Source of the DNA: an uncultured Planctomycetaceae bacterium
GTDB taxonomy: Bacteria; Planctomycetota; Planctomycetia; Planctomycetales; Planctomycetaceae
Assembly (NCBI GenBank): GCA_903921605.1
Contig: CAIXQV010001117.1
Span: 1 to 7,018, forward strand
Reading direction: 5' to 3'
Length of the DNA stretch: 7,018 nucleotides
The notes below the pieces were generated by a model. The model was given only the letters and a program-made list of their open reading frames with translations, was not told where the DNA came from and made no database searches. This document shows, piece after piece, positions 1 to 6,081 of this stretch. Each line of letters opens with the position of its first letter. Within the stretch, counting starts at the first letter, position 1. A program made the translations under genes and the position numbers.

Positions 1-116
1 ACGTTGTTGATGTAAGCCTGATGATGCTTGGTGTGATGGATTTCCATCGTGCGAGCATCAAAGTGTGGTTCCAGCGCGTCGTACGCGTAGGGCAGTGCGG
101 GCAATGTATACGGCAT
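1..116 (-). CDS. sodA: Superoxide dismutase, Mn type, N-terminal part only (runs off the left edge)
   Basis: The minus strand from the ATG at 116-114 encodes 38 residues plus two bases before the window ends, so this is the 5' part of a gene of roughly 200 codons. The peptide begins [19 protein letters not shown] and continues with [15 protein letters not shown]. This is nearly the same as the start of E. coli MnSOD as I remember it. The enzyme dismutates superoxide to oxygen and peroxide in the cytoplasm. Visible active-site residues are His27 (first metal ligand), His31 and Tyr35 (the gateway pair); the other three metal ligands lie outside the window. HHTKHH is typical of the Mn type, whereas the iron enzyme usually has HYGKHH, but the metal-discriminating residues are further on. 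No signal peptide is seen. The gene is transcribed divergently from the thiolase gene at 353 and has an AAGGA site 8 bases upstream of its start. Confidence 0.93.
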   Translation of the reverse strand, partial: MPYTLPALPYAYDALEPHFDARTMEIHHTKHHQAYINN

Positions 117-124
117 TTGAATTG

Positions 125-129
125 TCCTT
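125..129 (-). promoter_or_regulatory. Ribosome binding site of the superoxide dismutase gene
   Basis: On the minus strand the sequence AAGGA lies 8 bases before the ATG at 116-114. It is one of the few good Shine-Dalgarno matches in this window and supports the chosen start, which also matches the N-terminus of the family. Confidence 0.6.
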
Positions 130-206
130 CATCCTGACAACACAGAAGTGTGAGCTGGCTGAACAGTCAGCATTCAGCAGGAAAAATCTTCCTTCTGGTT
201 TCCCGC

Positions 207-234
207 ATTCTAGGCTTCGGAGTGCCGGGCTCAA
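207..234 (-). promoter_or_regulatory. Candidate sigma-70-like promoter for superoxide dismutase
   Basis: Reading the minus strand, TTGAGC (234-229, four of six consensus bases) is followed after 16 bases by TAGAAT (212-207, five of six). Transcription would start near 200 and give an untranslated leader of about 85 bases. This was found by eye; planctomycete promoter consensus may differ, so it is only a candidate. Confidence 0.35.
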
Positions 235-271
235 CTGACTCGCCCCCACAATTTCCCGTTCGCAGGGCTGG

Positions 272-300
272 TTGAGGCCAAAGCAAGTCGCCGCTACACT
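272..300 (+). promoter_or_regulatory. Candidate sigma-70-like promoter for the OleA-like thiolase gene
   Basis: TTGAGG (272-277) and TACACT (295-300) are separated by the ideal 17 bases; each matches four of six consensus bases. The start of transcription would fall near 307, giving a leader of about 45 bases before the ATG at 353. The leader contains a 9-base direct repeat, GCCCGTGAA, at 306-314 and 320-328. The element lies back to back with the candidate superoxide dismutase promoter. Confidence 0.35.
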
Positions 301-352
301 TCATGGCCCGTGAATTTTTGCCCGTGAAAACATCTCCGAAGCCTTCCTCCGT

Positions 353-1399
353 ATGCGTTACGAACACGTCTGCATCGAAGCCGTCGCGCATACGCTGCCT
401 CCCTGTGTGATCTCCTCGGACGAGATCGAACAGCGATTAGCCCCCGTTTATCAGCGTCTTGGCCTGCCGCCGGGACGTCTGGAACTGATGACAGGGATCA
501 AGGAAAGACGCTGGTTTGAACCCGGAACACTGCCCGGCACGATCAGCACTCAAACCGCTCGGGCCGTGCTGGAGAAATCCGGACTTGATCATCGATATGT
601 CGGAGCCCTGATCCACGGTTCCGTTTGCCGTGACCAGATGGAACCTGCCACAGCCGCCGGAGTTCACGCGGGTGTCGGTCTGCCAGCTTCGTCACTGGTG
701 ATGGATGTCAGCAACGCCTGTCTGGGACTGCTGAACGGGATGCTGGTCATCGCCGACATGATTGAGCTGGGACGTATTCGAGCCGGGATTGTGGTCGGAA
801 CAGAAAGCGGGCGAGACCTGGTCGAAGGAACGATTGATAGTCTTTTGCACGATCCGGAGTTGACTCGTCAAAGCATCAAACCTGCTTTCGCGTCGCTGAC
901 AATCGGCTCCGGATCTGCCGCGATTCTATTATGTGATCGAAAGCTCAGTAAGACAGGCCGCCGACTTCTGGGCGGCGCATTTTTGTCTGACTCGTCCGCT
1001 CATAAGATGTGTGCTGGCGGCGTCGAAACAGGCCGACACGGAGATGGCCGGCCTCGCATGGAAACTGACTCTGAGGGCTTACTGCATGCAGGAGTTGCTC
1101 TGGCACAAAAAGCTTGGGAGCAGGCGAAGCAGACGCTGAGCTGGAAGAACGAAGACGTGGATCGCGTGTTCACTCATCAGGTTGGCCGTCAACATCGAAC
1201 TCTGCTGATGGAGCGATTGAAGTTGAATCCGGCATTGGACTTTCCCACCGTGGAAGTTCTGGGCAATACGGGTGCCGCCGCGTTGCCGATGGCCATGTCG
1301 ATGGGCCTTGAACAGGACCCTCCGAAACCCGGATCACAACTGGCCTTGCTGGGTATCGGCAGCGGCCTGAACTCCATCATGCTGGGCGTGAAGTGCTGA
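353..1399 (+). CDS. OleA-like 3-oxoacyl-ACP synthase III family thiolase
   Basis: A 348-residue thiolase-fold condensing enzyme. The layout follows OleA, which joins two fatty acyl-CoA chains head to head, more closely than FabH, which starts fatty acid synthesis. OleA-like marks are TGIKERRWFE (47-56), RDQMEPATA (93-101), NACLGLLNGM (121-130) and the C-terminal ALLGIGSGLN (331-340). The thiolase triad is intact: Cys123 in NACLG, His275 in THQVG and Asn305 in LGNTGAA. Glu97 falls where OleA has its catalytic glutamate. No signal peptide or membrane segment is seen, so it is probably cytosolic. The start is fixed: an in-frame TGA at 311-313 is followed by no other ATG, GTG or TTG, and there is no clear Shine-Dalgarno site. 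The AcpH-like gene follows 70 bases on; no oleB, oleC or oleD is within the window. The family is well supported, but the exact substrate is inference; a FabH-like or other acyl condensing role remains possible. Confidence 0.85.
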   Translation: MRYEHVCIEAVAHTLPPCVISSDEIEQRLAPVYQRLGLPPGRLELMTGIKERRWFEPGTLPGTISTQTARAVLEKSGLDHRYVGALIHGSVCRDQMEPATAAGVHAGVGLPASSLVMDVSNACLGLLNGMLVIADMIELGRIRAGIVVGTESGRDLVEGTIDSLLHDPELTRQSIKPAFASLTIGSGSAAILLCDRKLSKTGRRLLGGAFLSDSSAHKMCAGGVETGRHGDGRPRMETDSEGLLHAGVALAQKAWEQAKQTLSWKNEDVDRVFTHQVGRQHRTLLMERLKLNPALDFPTVEVLGNTGAAALPMAMSMGLEQDPPKPGSQLALLGIGSGLNSIMLGVKC

Positions 1400-1435
1400 A
1401 CGGACGGGACTCGCCCGTTCTTGAGCATGTTGCTC
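1398..1435 (+). terminator. Tandem stem-loops after the thiolase gene, possible weak terminator or attenuator
   Basis: Two adjacent hairpins begin at the thiolase stop codon. The first pairs GAACGGACG (1398-1406) with CGCCCGTTC (1412-1420) around a 5-base loop, with one A-C mismatch. The second pairs GAGCA (1423-1427) with TGCTC (1431-1435) around a 3-base loop. Only a short pyrimidine run follows, not a true T tract, so they could equally be processing or stability elements between two co-transcribed genes. Confidence 0.3.
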
Positions 1436-1469
1436 TTCCATAAACCGCAGAACTCGCTCAAATGCGGAG

Positions 1470-2162
1470 ATGAATTACCTTTCGCACGGATATCGATTTC
1501 TCGACAACCCGCATAAGCTGGCGGGGACGGCGGTGCCGGATTGGTTGAGTGTTGTGGATCGCAAGGTGCGCATTCGTTCACATCGAGTCAACCAGCATAT
1601 TGATCTTCTGGCCGGTGAAGAGCAATCTCTGGCGGAAGGAATGTTGCAGCACCTGCGAGATGATGACCTGTTTCACCGCTGTCCAACTTTTATGATGCTT
1701 GAGTCGGAACTGTCCGTGCGTTTTCGCCGACTGATGCCGGATCCTTATGATCATCGTCCGCCGTTTCTCGGGCATATCGTCGTGGAAATGTTGCTGGACT
1801 GGGTCATTGCGGAGCAGGTCCCGGAAGTGCTCTCAGACTACTATCAGGCCCTGGGAGAAGTGTCGCCGCAACAGATTGAGCAGTTGGTGAATCGTCTGGC
1901 CAGTCGTTCAACAGATCGCCTCGCAGAGTTTGTCTCGCATTTTCACTCGGCGAGAATTCTCTTTGACTATGCAGATGATCAGCGCCTGTTCACGCGATTG
2001 AATCAAGTGCTTCGCCGAGTCACCCTGGAACCGCTCGATGAGCGGGCGATGACAGTCTTTCGGGATGCTCGCCAATTGTTGTTGCTGCATGCGGCCGATC
2101 TGCTGACGGCCGTCGAAGATCCTGAATCGCCTGCTGTCTCCAGTTTGCGTGCTGCGGGTTAA
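1470..2162 (+). CDS. AcpH-like protein, putative acyl-carrier-protein phosphodiesterase
   Basis: A 230-residue soluble protein that resembles E. coli AcpH, the enzyme that removes 4'-phosphopantetheine from holo-ACP (ACP_PD family, an HD-like helical hydrolase). Matches by eye, from memory of AcpH, are the N-terminus MNYLSH (AcpH MNFLAH), AGTAVPDWL with Asp24 (AcpH GNLLADF), NQHIDLL with His43 and Asp45 (AcpH HRRIDVL), a helix with His102, Glu106 and Asp110 (AcpH WDHFL region), and RLASRSTDRL at 142-151 (AcpH GMASRRPRL). The histidine next to Asp110 in AcpH is Trp111 here. The protein is about 35 residues longer than AcpH, mostly at the C-terminus. The start fits the family N-terminus; GCGGAG abuts the ATG, too close to be a normal ribosome site. 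It follows the thiolase gene by 70 bases on the same strand, which fits acyl-carrier metabolism. The family call is moderately secure; the activity is inferred. Confidence 0.6.
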   Translation: MNYLSHGYRFLDNPHKLAGTAVPDWLSVVDRKVRIRSHRVNQHIDLLAGEEQSLAEGMLQHLRDDDLFHRCPTFMMLESELSVRFRRLMPDPYDHRPPFLGHIVVEMLLDWVIAEQVPEVLSDYYQALGEVSPQQIEQLVNRLASRSTDRLAEFVSHFHSARILFDYADDQRLFTRLNQVLRRVTLEPLDERAMTVFRDARQLLLLHAADLLTAVEDPESPAVSSLRAAG

Positions 2163-2172
2163 GGATTGCGGT

Positions 2173-2242
2173 TGTAGTGCCGACTTCAGTCGATATTTTT
2201 GCTGGTGGTGAAAAGAGAATGCCGGCTGAAGCCAGCACTACA
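2173..2242. repeat. REP doublet (REPIN-like inverted pair)
   Basis: Two short hairpin units face each other in the gap after the AcpH-like gene. The left unit is TGTAGTGC (2173-2180) followed by a hairpin CGAC-TTCA-GTCG (2181-2192). The right unit, read on the minus strand, is TGTAGTGC (2242-2235) followed by a hairpin whose arms are GCTGGC and GCCGGC around the same TTCA loop (2236-2221). Both carry a GTAG foot outside the hairpin, a hallmark of REP sequences moved by RAYT (TnpA_REP) transposases. Between the units the two stems covary at one pair (A-T against G-C), so structure is conserved. No RAYT gene is in the window. The remainder of the gap to 2426 shows nothing else I can support. 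Confidence 0.65.
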
Positions 2243-2426
2243 TGTTGAATTGCGACCAAATCAACGGATGACCTGAGCACCTCGTTCCCACGCCGCCTTT
2301 CGCAGCATTCCAGATCCGCCTGTTCTGACGATTCGCTTGCGACTACACTCCGCTTTTGACTCAGGCGACACCCCATTGAAGTCGGTGAAGGATGCTGGCG
2401 GGTGGAACCGGATTTGGTGAGAACTG

Positions 2427-3905
2427 ATGACTGTTTTGATTGTTGCCTCGGACGTGACCGATTGGCCGTTTGAGATTCCTGGTGTGGAAGTCGTCGATGC
2501 ATGGACGTATCTGACGTCTCCTGAATTCGCCACGGGGGCTCGAAGTTCCCGAGTCGTCAATCTCTGTCGATCTTATCGCTATCAAAGCACAGGCTATTAC
2601 GTTTCCCTGCTGGCGGAAGCGCGAGGCCACAAGCCGCTGCCTGGCGTAATTACTTTGCAGGATCTGAAGACGCGTGCGAGCGTCAAGGTTCTCTCGGATG
2701 AGCTGGATGAATTGATCCAACAGAACCTCCATCCGCTGCAGTCCAGCGAGTTTACTCTGAGCGTCTATTTCGGCCGTAACATGGCGCGCCGCTATGATCG
2801 GCTCGCGCTGCATCTGTTCAATCTGTTCGCGGCGCCGTTATTGCGATTTGAGTTTGCCAGGAATGAAGAAGGGCAATGGCAGATTCGCAAAGTTCAGACC
2901 GTCGCCTCGCACCAGCTTCCTGATAGTCATAAGCCATTCGTCGAAGAGTCTGCTCAGAGATATTTCTCTGGCCGAGCTTCGTCGCCGCGGTCTCGTAAGC
3001 GAACACGATTTGATCTTGCGATTTTGCATGATCCGGATGAGAAGCAGAACGCGCCTTCGAATGAACTGGCTCTGAAGCGATTTATCAAAGCGGCCAAAGA
3101 GCAGGACGTTTATGCAGAACTGATCACGAAAGATGACTACGGTCGTCTGCTGGAATTTGATGCATTGTTTATCCGCGAGACAACGTTCGTTAATCATCAT
3201 ACGTATCGGTTTGCTCGTCGAGCTGCCAAAGAAGGTATGGTGGTGATCGACGACCCCGTGTCGATTCTGCGATGCACCAACAAGGTGTATCTCGCGGAGA
3301 TGCTGGCTCGACACAAGATTGAGATTCCTCGATCCATCGTTGTGCATCGTGATAATCTCCATCGCATTGTCGAAGAGCTGGGTTTTCCATGCGTTCTCAA
3401 AAAGCCCGACAGCGCGTTTTCACAGGGAGTTGTGAAGATCGCTTCCGAAGAAGATTTGAAAACTCGCTTTGCGGACTATTCGGGTGATTCTGAGTTGCTG
3501 ATTGCACAGGAATTTCTGCCAACGACATTCGACTGGCGAATCGGGATTCTGGATCAGAAGCCTTTGTACGCGTGCCGCTATTTCATGGCACCGGGACACT
3601 GGCAAATTGTGAAGCAGGAAAGAGATGGCCGCGGACGATATGGTAAGACGGAAACTCTGCCGGTCGAACTGGCACCTCGAAAGGCTGTGAAGCTGGCTCT
3701 GAAAGCCGCCAATCTGATTGGCGACGGCCTGTACGGCGTCGACGTCAAAGAATCGAACGGCAACTTCTATATCATCGAAGTGAATGATAATCCGAACATT
3801 GATTCGGACAGCGAAGATGCGATTCTGAAAGAAGATCTGTATAACCGCATTATGGAAGTTTTCGTTCGCCGCATGGAGCAGAAAAGAGCACGACTGGACG
3901 ACTGA
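2427..3905 (+). CDS. RimK-like ATP-grasp ligase with N-terminal RLAN domain
   Basis: A 492-residue cytosolic protein of two parts. Residues about 1-170 match the RLAN domain (RimK-like ATP-grasp N-terminal domain), marked by NLCRSYRYQSTGYYVSLLAE (45-64) and GHKPLPGVITLQDL. Residues about 195-485 form an ATP-grasp domain of the RimK type: Lys286 in TNKVYLAEML, the ATP-binding lysines in PCVLKKPDSAFSQG (321-334), QEFLPTTFDWRIG (361-373), and the magnesium-binding GVDV (Asp439) and IIEVNDNPNID (Glu451, Asn453). All key residues are present, so it should be an active carboxylate-amine or carboxylate-thiol ligase using ATP; RimK itself adds glutamates to ribosomal protein S6. The RLAN group has no firmly known substrate that I can name. 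The start is fixed by an in-frame TGA 9 bases upstream; GGTGAG gives a weak ribosome site. The oxidoreductase gene follows after 44 bases and may share the transcript. Confidence 0.88.
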   Translation: MTVLIVASDVTDWPFEIPGVEVVDAWTYLTSPEFATGARSSRVVNLCRSYRYQSTGYYVSLLAEARGHKPLPGVITLQDLKTRASVKVLSDELDELIQQNLHPLQSSEFTLSVYFGRNMARRYDRLALHLFNLFAAPLLRFEFARNEEGQWQIRKVQTVASHQLPDSHKPFVEESAQRYFSGRASSPRSRKRTRFDLAILHDPDEKQNAPSNELALKRFIKAAKEQDVYAELITKDDYGRLLEFDALFIRETTFVNHHTYRFARRAAKEGMVVIDDPVSILRCTNKVYLAEMLARHKIEIPRSIVVHRDNLHRIVEELGFPCVLKKPDSAFSQGVVKIASEEDLKTRFADYSGDSELLIAQEFLPTTFDWRIGILDQKPLYACRYFMAPGHWQIVKQERDGRGRYGKTETLPVELAPRKAVKLALKAANLIGDGLYGVDVKESNGNFYIIEVNDNPNIDSDSEDAILKEDLYNRIMEVFVRRMEQKRARLDD

Positions 3906-3934
3906 TCAGATGATGTGGATCGTCGGTCAGCACA

Positions 3935-3939
3935 AGAGG
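3935..3939 (+). promoter_or_regulatory. Ribosome binding site of the Gfo/Idh/MocA gene
   Basis: AGAGG lies 10 bases before the ATG at 3950. It supports the upstream start, which includes a possible signal peptide, over the internal Met25 (4022), which has no purine-rich site in front of it. Confidence 0.45.
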
Positions 3940-3949
3940 CCGAATCCTG

Positions 3950-4954
3950 ATGAATCGAACTATTGCCGCCATCACTGCTTTATCCCTCGCGCCTTTTGCG
4001 GAACTGCCAGCGGCGGAACCAATGACCGAAATTCGTGTCGGGTTTATTGGGCTGGATTCGTCGCATTGCACGGCGTTCACCGAACTCCTGCATCGTGATG
4101 GAAACACCGGAGACCTCGCCGGTGTTCGAATTGTGGCAGCCTATCCGGGGGGTAGCGATGACTTTCCTCTGAGTCGCGATCGAGTTGCCGGATACACGCA
4201 GAAGATGTCGGAGATGGGAGTTGAAATTGTCGATTCGATCGACACTCTTTTGCCCAAAGTTGACGTCGTGATTCTTGGCAGTGTTGATGGTCGACAGCAT
4301 CTGGCTCAGGTGGAACCCATCTTCAAGGCCGGCAAGCCTGTGTTCATCGACAAACCACTGGCTCATAATCTCAAAGATGCTCTGAAGATTCAGGCTTTGG
4401 GACGCCAATATAGTACGCCCTGGTTTACAGCGTCTGCTCTTCGATATCAGAAGGAACTGCAGTCAGTCCTGGCCAGTGAAGTGGCGGGGGAGATCGTCGG
4501 CTGCGACAGTTATGGGCAATCTCGTGCCGGCATCGGTCATGCGGATCTGGCGTGGTACGGAGTTCATGGTATCGAGACGCTCTACACCGTGATGGGCTCG
4601 GGCTGCGTTTCTGTGACGCGACTTCAAACCGACAAGAGCGAACAGGTCTCCGGGCTTTGGTCCAATGGTCGCATTGGGACGTATCGGGGCATCCGCGAAC
4701 ATACTCATAAGACCGGCTTCGGCGCGATGATCTTTGGCACAAAAACTCAGCAACATGTGCCGCTGCCGGCCGATTATGAAGGACTGGTGATCGAGATCGC
4801 TCGCTTTTTTAAGACGCGACAATCGCCCGTTTCGGAAGACGTCATGCTGGAGATTTTCGCGTTTATCGAAGCGGCCGATGAGAGCAAGCGGCAAAACGGA
4901 GTGCCCGTGACTCTGGCGAGCGTGATTGAGAAGGCTCGCAAAGAATCCGAATGA
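3950..4954 (+). CDS. Gfo/Idh/MocA family oxidoreductase, possibly exported
   Basis: A 334-residue NAD(P)-dependent dehydrogenase-like protein. The Rossmann part begins at residue 27 with IRVGFIGLDSSHCTAF; the loop is GLDSSH rather than the usual GxGxxG, as in a subgroup I associate with planctomycetes. DKPLAHN (134-140) corresponds to the family's EKP motif, with Lys135 the expected catalytic lysine. WYGVHGIETLYTVMG (202-216) matches the histidine-bearing helix of the substrate domain, with His206. The family acts on sugars, inositol and related polyols; the substrate here cannot be read. Residues 1-23 look like a weak Sec signal peptide with LPAAE as a possible cleavage site. An alternative start at Met25 (4022) would give a cytosolic protein, but the ribosome site favours 3950. 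It follows the ATP-grasp gene by 44 bases. The family is certain, location and substrate are not. Confidence 0.87.
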   Translation: MNRTIAAITALSLAPFAELPAAEPMTEIRVGFIGLDSSHCTAFTELLHRDGNTGDLAGVRIVAAYPGGSDDFPLSRDRVAGYTQKMSEMGVEIVDSIDTLLPKVDVVILGSVDGRQHLAQVEPIFKAGKPVFIDKPLAHNLKDALKIQALGRQYSTPWFTASALRYQKELQSVLASEVAGEIVGCDSYGQSRAGIGHADLAWYGVHGIETLYTVMGSGCVSVTRLQTDKSEQVSGLWSNGRIGTYRGIREHTHKTGFGAMIFGTKTQQHVPLPADYEGLVIEIARFFKTRQSPVSEDVMLEIFAFIEAADESKRQNGVPVTLASVIEKARKESE

Positions 4955-5027
4955 GAATTTCCGGTTCGGTCAGCATCGGTTGATGCGAGCGAGACGAGGA
5001 AGCGGGTAGACTTTCATCCTTGCGTGC

Positions 5028-5096
5028 CAAGAGAATCCCGCCGACGGAGCGACGGATGTACCGTACGCCCGTCGCTCCGTCGACGGGATTCTCTTG
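5028..5096. repeat. Nearly perfect 69-base palindrome, REP-doublet-like, copy 1
   Basis: The element reads as 34-base arms around a single C at 5062. 31 of 34 positions pair; the exceptions are 5041/5083, 5056/5068 and 5057/5067 (the last a T-G wobble). Each arm holds a smaller hairpin: in the right arm CCCGTCG (5068-5074) pairs with CGACGGG (5081-5087) around CTCCGT, while the left-arm version is damaged. The centre is GTAC-C-GTAC. It lies between the oxidoreductase stop and the methyltransferase start and lacks a T tract, so it resembles a mobile REP-type element more than a simple terminator, though transcripts would fold strongly here. A second copy begins at 6979. Confidence 0.85.
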
Positions 5097-5157
5097 CCCT
5101 CCAGCATTCACCACATGTCTACTTTCTATCCACCATTTGTTGCGCCCTGAAACCATC

Positions 5158-5886
5158 ATGCTCGAACTCCGAAATCCCCACAGTATTCTCGCCGCCCTGC
5201 AGGTTCGACCGAAAGCTGTGAAGCAGATTCATCTGCATTCGGACAATCCCGGTGAGGCCTGGGAACCGGTGATCGAGACGGCTCAGAAGCATCGCATCCC
5301 GGTGCGAGTCGGTGCGGTGGATCCTCGGACGGCCAAGTCTGGTCGCGATACTGAACGTGTCGGAGCTGGCTCAGCAACGGTCGAACCACCGTCTCCGCTG
5401 CCACTCGAGAAATTGTGGAATGTTGCGGAAGGCGAACGAGGATTGTGGTTGGCACTGGATCAGATTCAGGATCCTCAGAACCTTGGTGCGTTGTTTCGCC
5501 TTGCCGGATTCTTTGGGGTCAAAGGCATCGTGCTGACGAAGGATCGCAGTGCGTCCGTCAATGCGACGGTCTGTGACATTTCCGCTGGTGGTGCGGAACA
5601 TGTTCCGTTTGCCGTGGTCGCCAATTTGGCTCAGGCCATGGAGAAAGCTCAGGAGAATCAGGTTTGGGTTCTGGGAACCTGCGAAAGAGCCGAATCATCA
5701 ATCTACACCGTTCATCGAGATCGCAACTGGATGCTCGTACTGGGTAACGAAGGCACCGGACTTCGCCGACTCACACGAGATCGCTGCGACCAGCTTGTGT
5801 CGCTGCCACCTCAGGGGCCCGTGCCATCGCTCAACGTCGCCACTGCCGCCGCAGCATGCCTGGCCGTGATGAGTACGCCAAGATGA
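5158..5886 (+). CDS. rlmB: 23S rRNA (guanosine-2'-O-)-methyltransferase, RlmB type
   Basis: A 242-residue SpoU/TrmH-class methyltransferase with the trefoil-knot fold, which uses S-adenosylmethionine to methylate a ribose 2'-OH; RlmB modifies G2251 in the peptidyl-transferase region of 23S rRNA. Residues 1-55 correspond to the small substrate-binding domain (RNPHSILAALQ). The catalytic domain has motif 1 DPQNLGALFRLAGFFG (105-120; Asn108, Arg114), KDRSASVNAT (128-137), GGAEHVP, motif 2 LGNEGTGLRRLTRDRCD (195-211; Glu198) and motif 3 SLPPQGPVPSLNVATAAA (215-232; Ser224, Asn226). Length equals that of E. coli RlmB. The linker lacks the HQG motif that usually precedes the catalytic domain. The reading frame is open back to 5020, but that extension runs through the palindrome and adds 46 residues unlike the family, so I start at MLELRNPHS (5158). 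No good ribosome site is visible. Another SpoU specificity, such as tRNA, is less likely. Confidence 0.88.
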   Translation: MLELRNPHSILAALQVRPKAVKQIHLHSDNPGEAWEPVIETAQKHRIPVRVGAVDPRTAKSGRDTERVGAGSATVEPPSPLPLEKLWNVAEGERGLWLALDQIQDPQNLGALFRLAGFFGVKGIVLTKDRSASVNATVCDISAGGAEHVPFAVVANLAQAMEKAQENQVWVLGTCERAESSIYTVHRDRNWMLVLGNEGTGLRRLTRDRCDQLVSLPPQGPVPSLNVATAAAACLAVMSTPR

Positions 5887-6071
5887 TGTCACTACAAGGA
5901 GAAGGCAGAGCAGCACGGAAACGCATTCCCGAACAAGATTCTCCGGTAGGGCGAAAGTTTTGTTGAAACCGGATGGCTAAGGTTATGTCTCGCCGGGAAA
6001 TCTCTAAACTGTTGAGGACCCACCGCAACAAAATCAAAGCATCGCCCCGCCGTCGTTTTCCGCTCTTCATC

Positions 6072-6076
6072 GAGGA
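6072..6076 (+). promoter_or_regulatory. Ribosome binding site of the amidase gene
   Basis: GAGGA ends 5 bases before the ATG at 6082 and supports that start. The preceding gap (5887-6071) shows no convincing promoter, RNA or gene. Confidence 0.5.
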
Positions 6077-6081
6077 CTCAC

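Noticed and set aside
58..391. Open frames on the minus strand across the divergent region (63 and 74 codons)
   Set aside because: They overlap the sodA start in another frame or the thiolase start, and their sequences resemble no family.
1189..1581. 130-codon minus-strand open frame across the thiolase end and AcpH-like start
   Set aside because: It is antisense to two well supported genes and has low-complexity Pro/Ser/Arg composition typical of shadow frames.
353..2162. Complete olefin (oleABCD) or polyketide cluster
   Set aside because: Only the OleA-like gene is recognisable; the next gene is not a hydrolase, AMP ligase or reductase of that pathway.
2325..2349. CTGACG and TACACT upstream of the ATP-grasp gene as a promoter
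   Set aside because: The spacer is only 13 bases.
2020..2813. Overlapping minus-strand open frames of 160, 99 and 150 codons around the 2163-2426 gap
   Set aside because: They run antisense through the AcpH-like and ATP-grasp genes and contain no recognisable domain; part of their length comes from the repeat.
4980..5012. TTGATG and TAGACT upstream of rlmB as a promoter
   Set aside because: The spacer is 21 bases, too long for a sigma-70-type promoter.
5028..5096. CRISPR repeat or intrinsic terminator
   Set aside because: There is no regular spacer array, the other copy is almost 2 kb away, and no T tract follows the hairpin.
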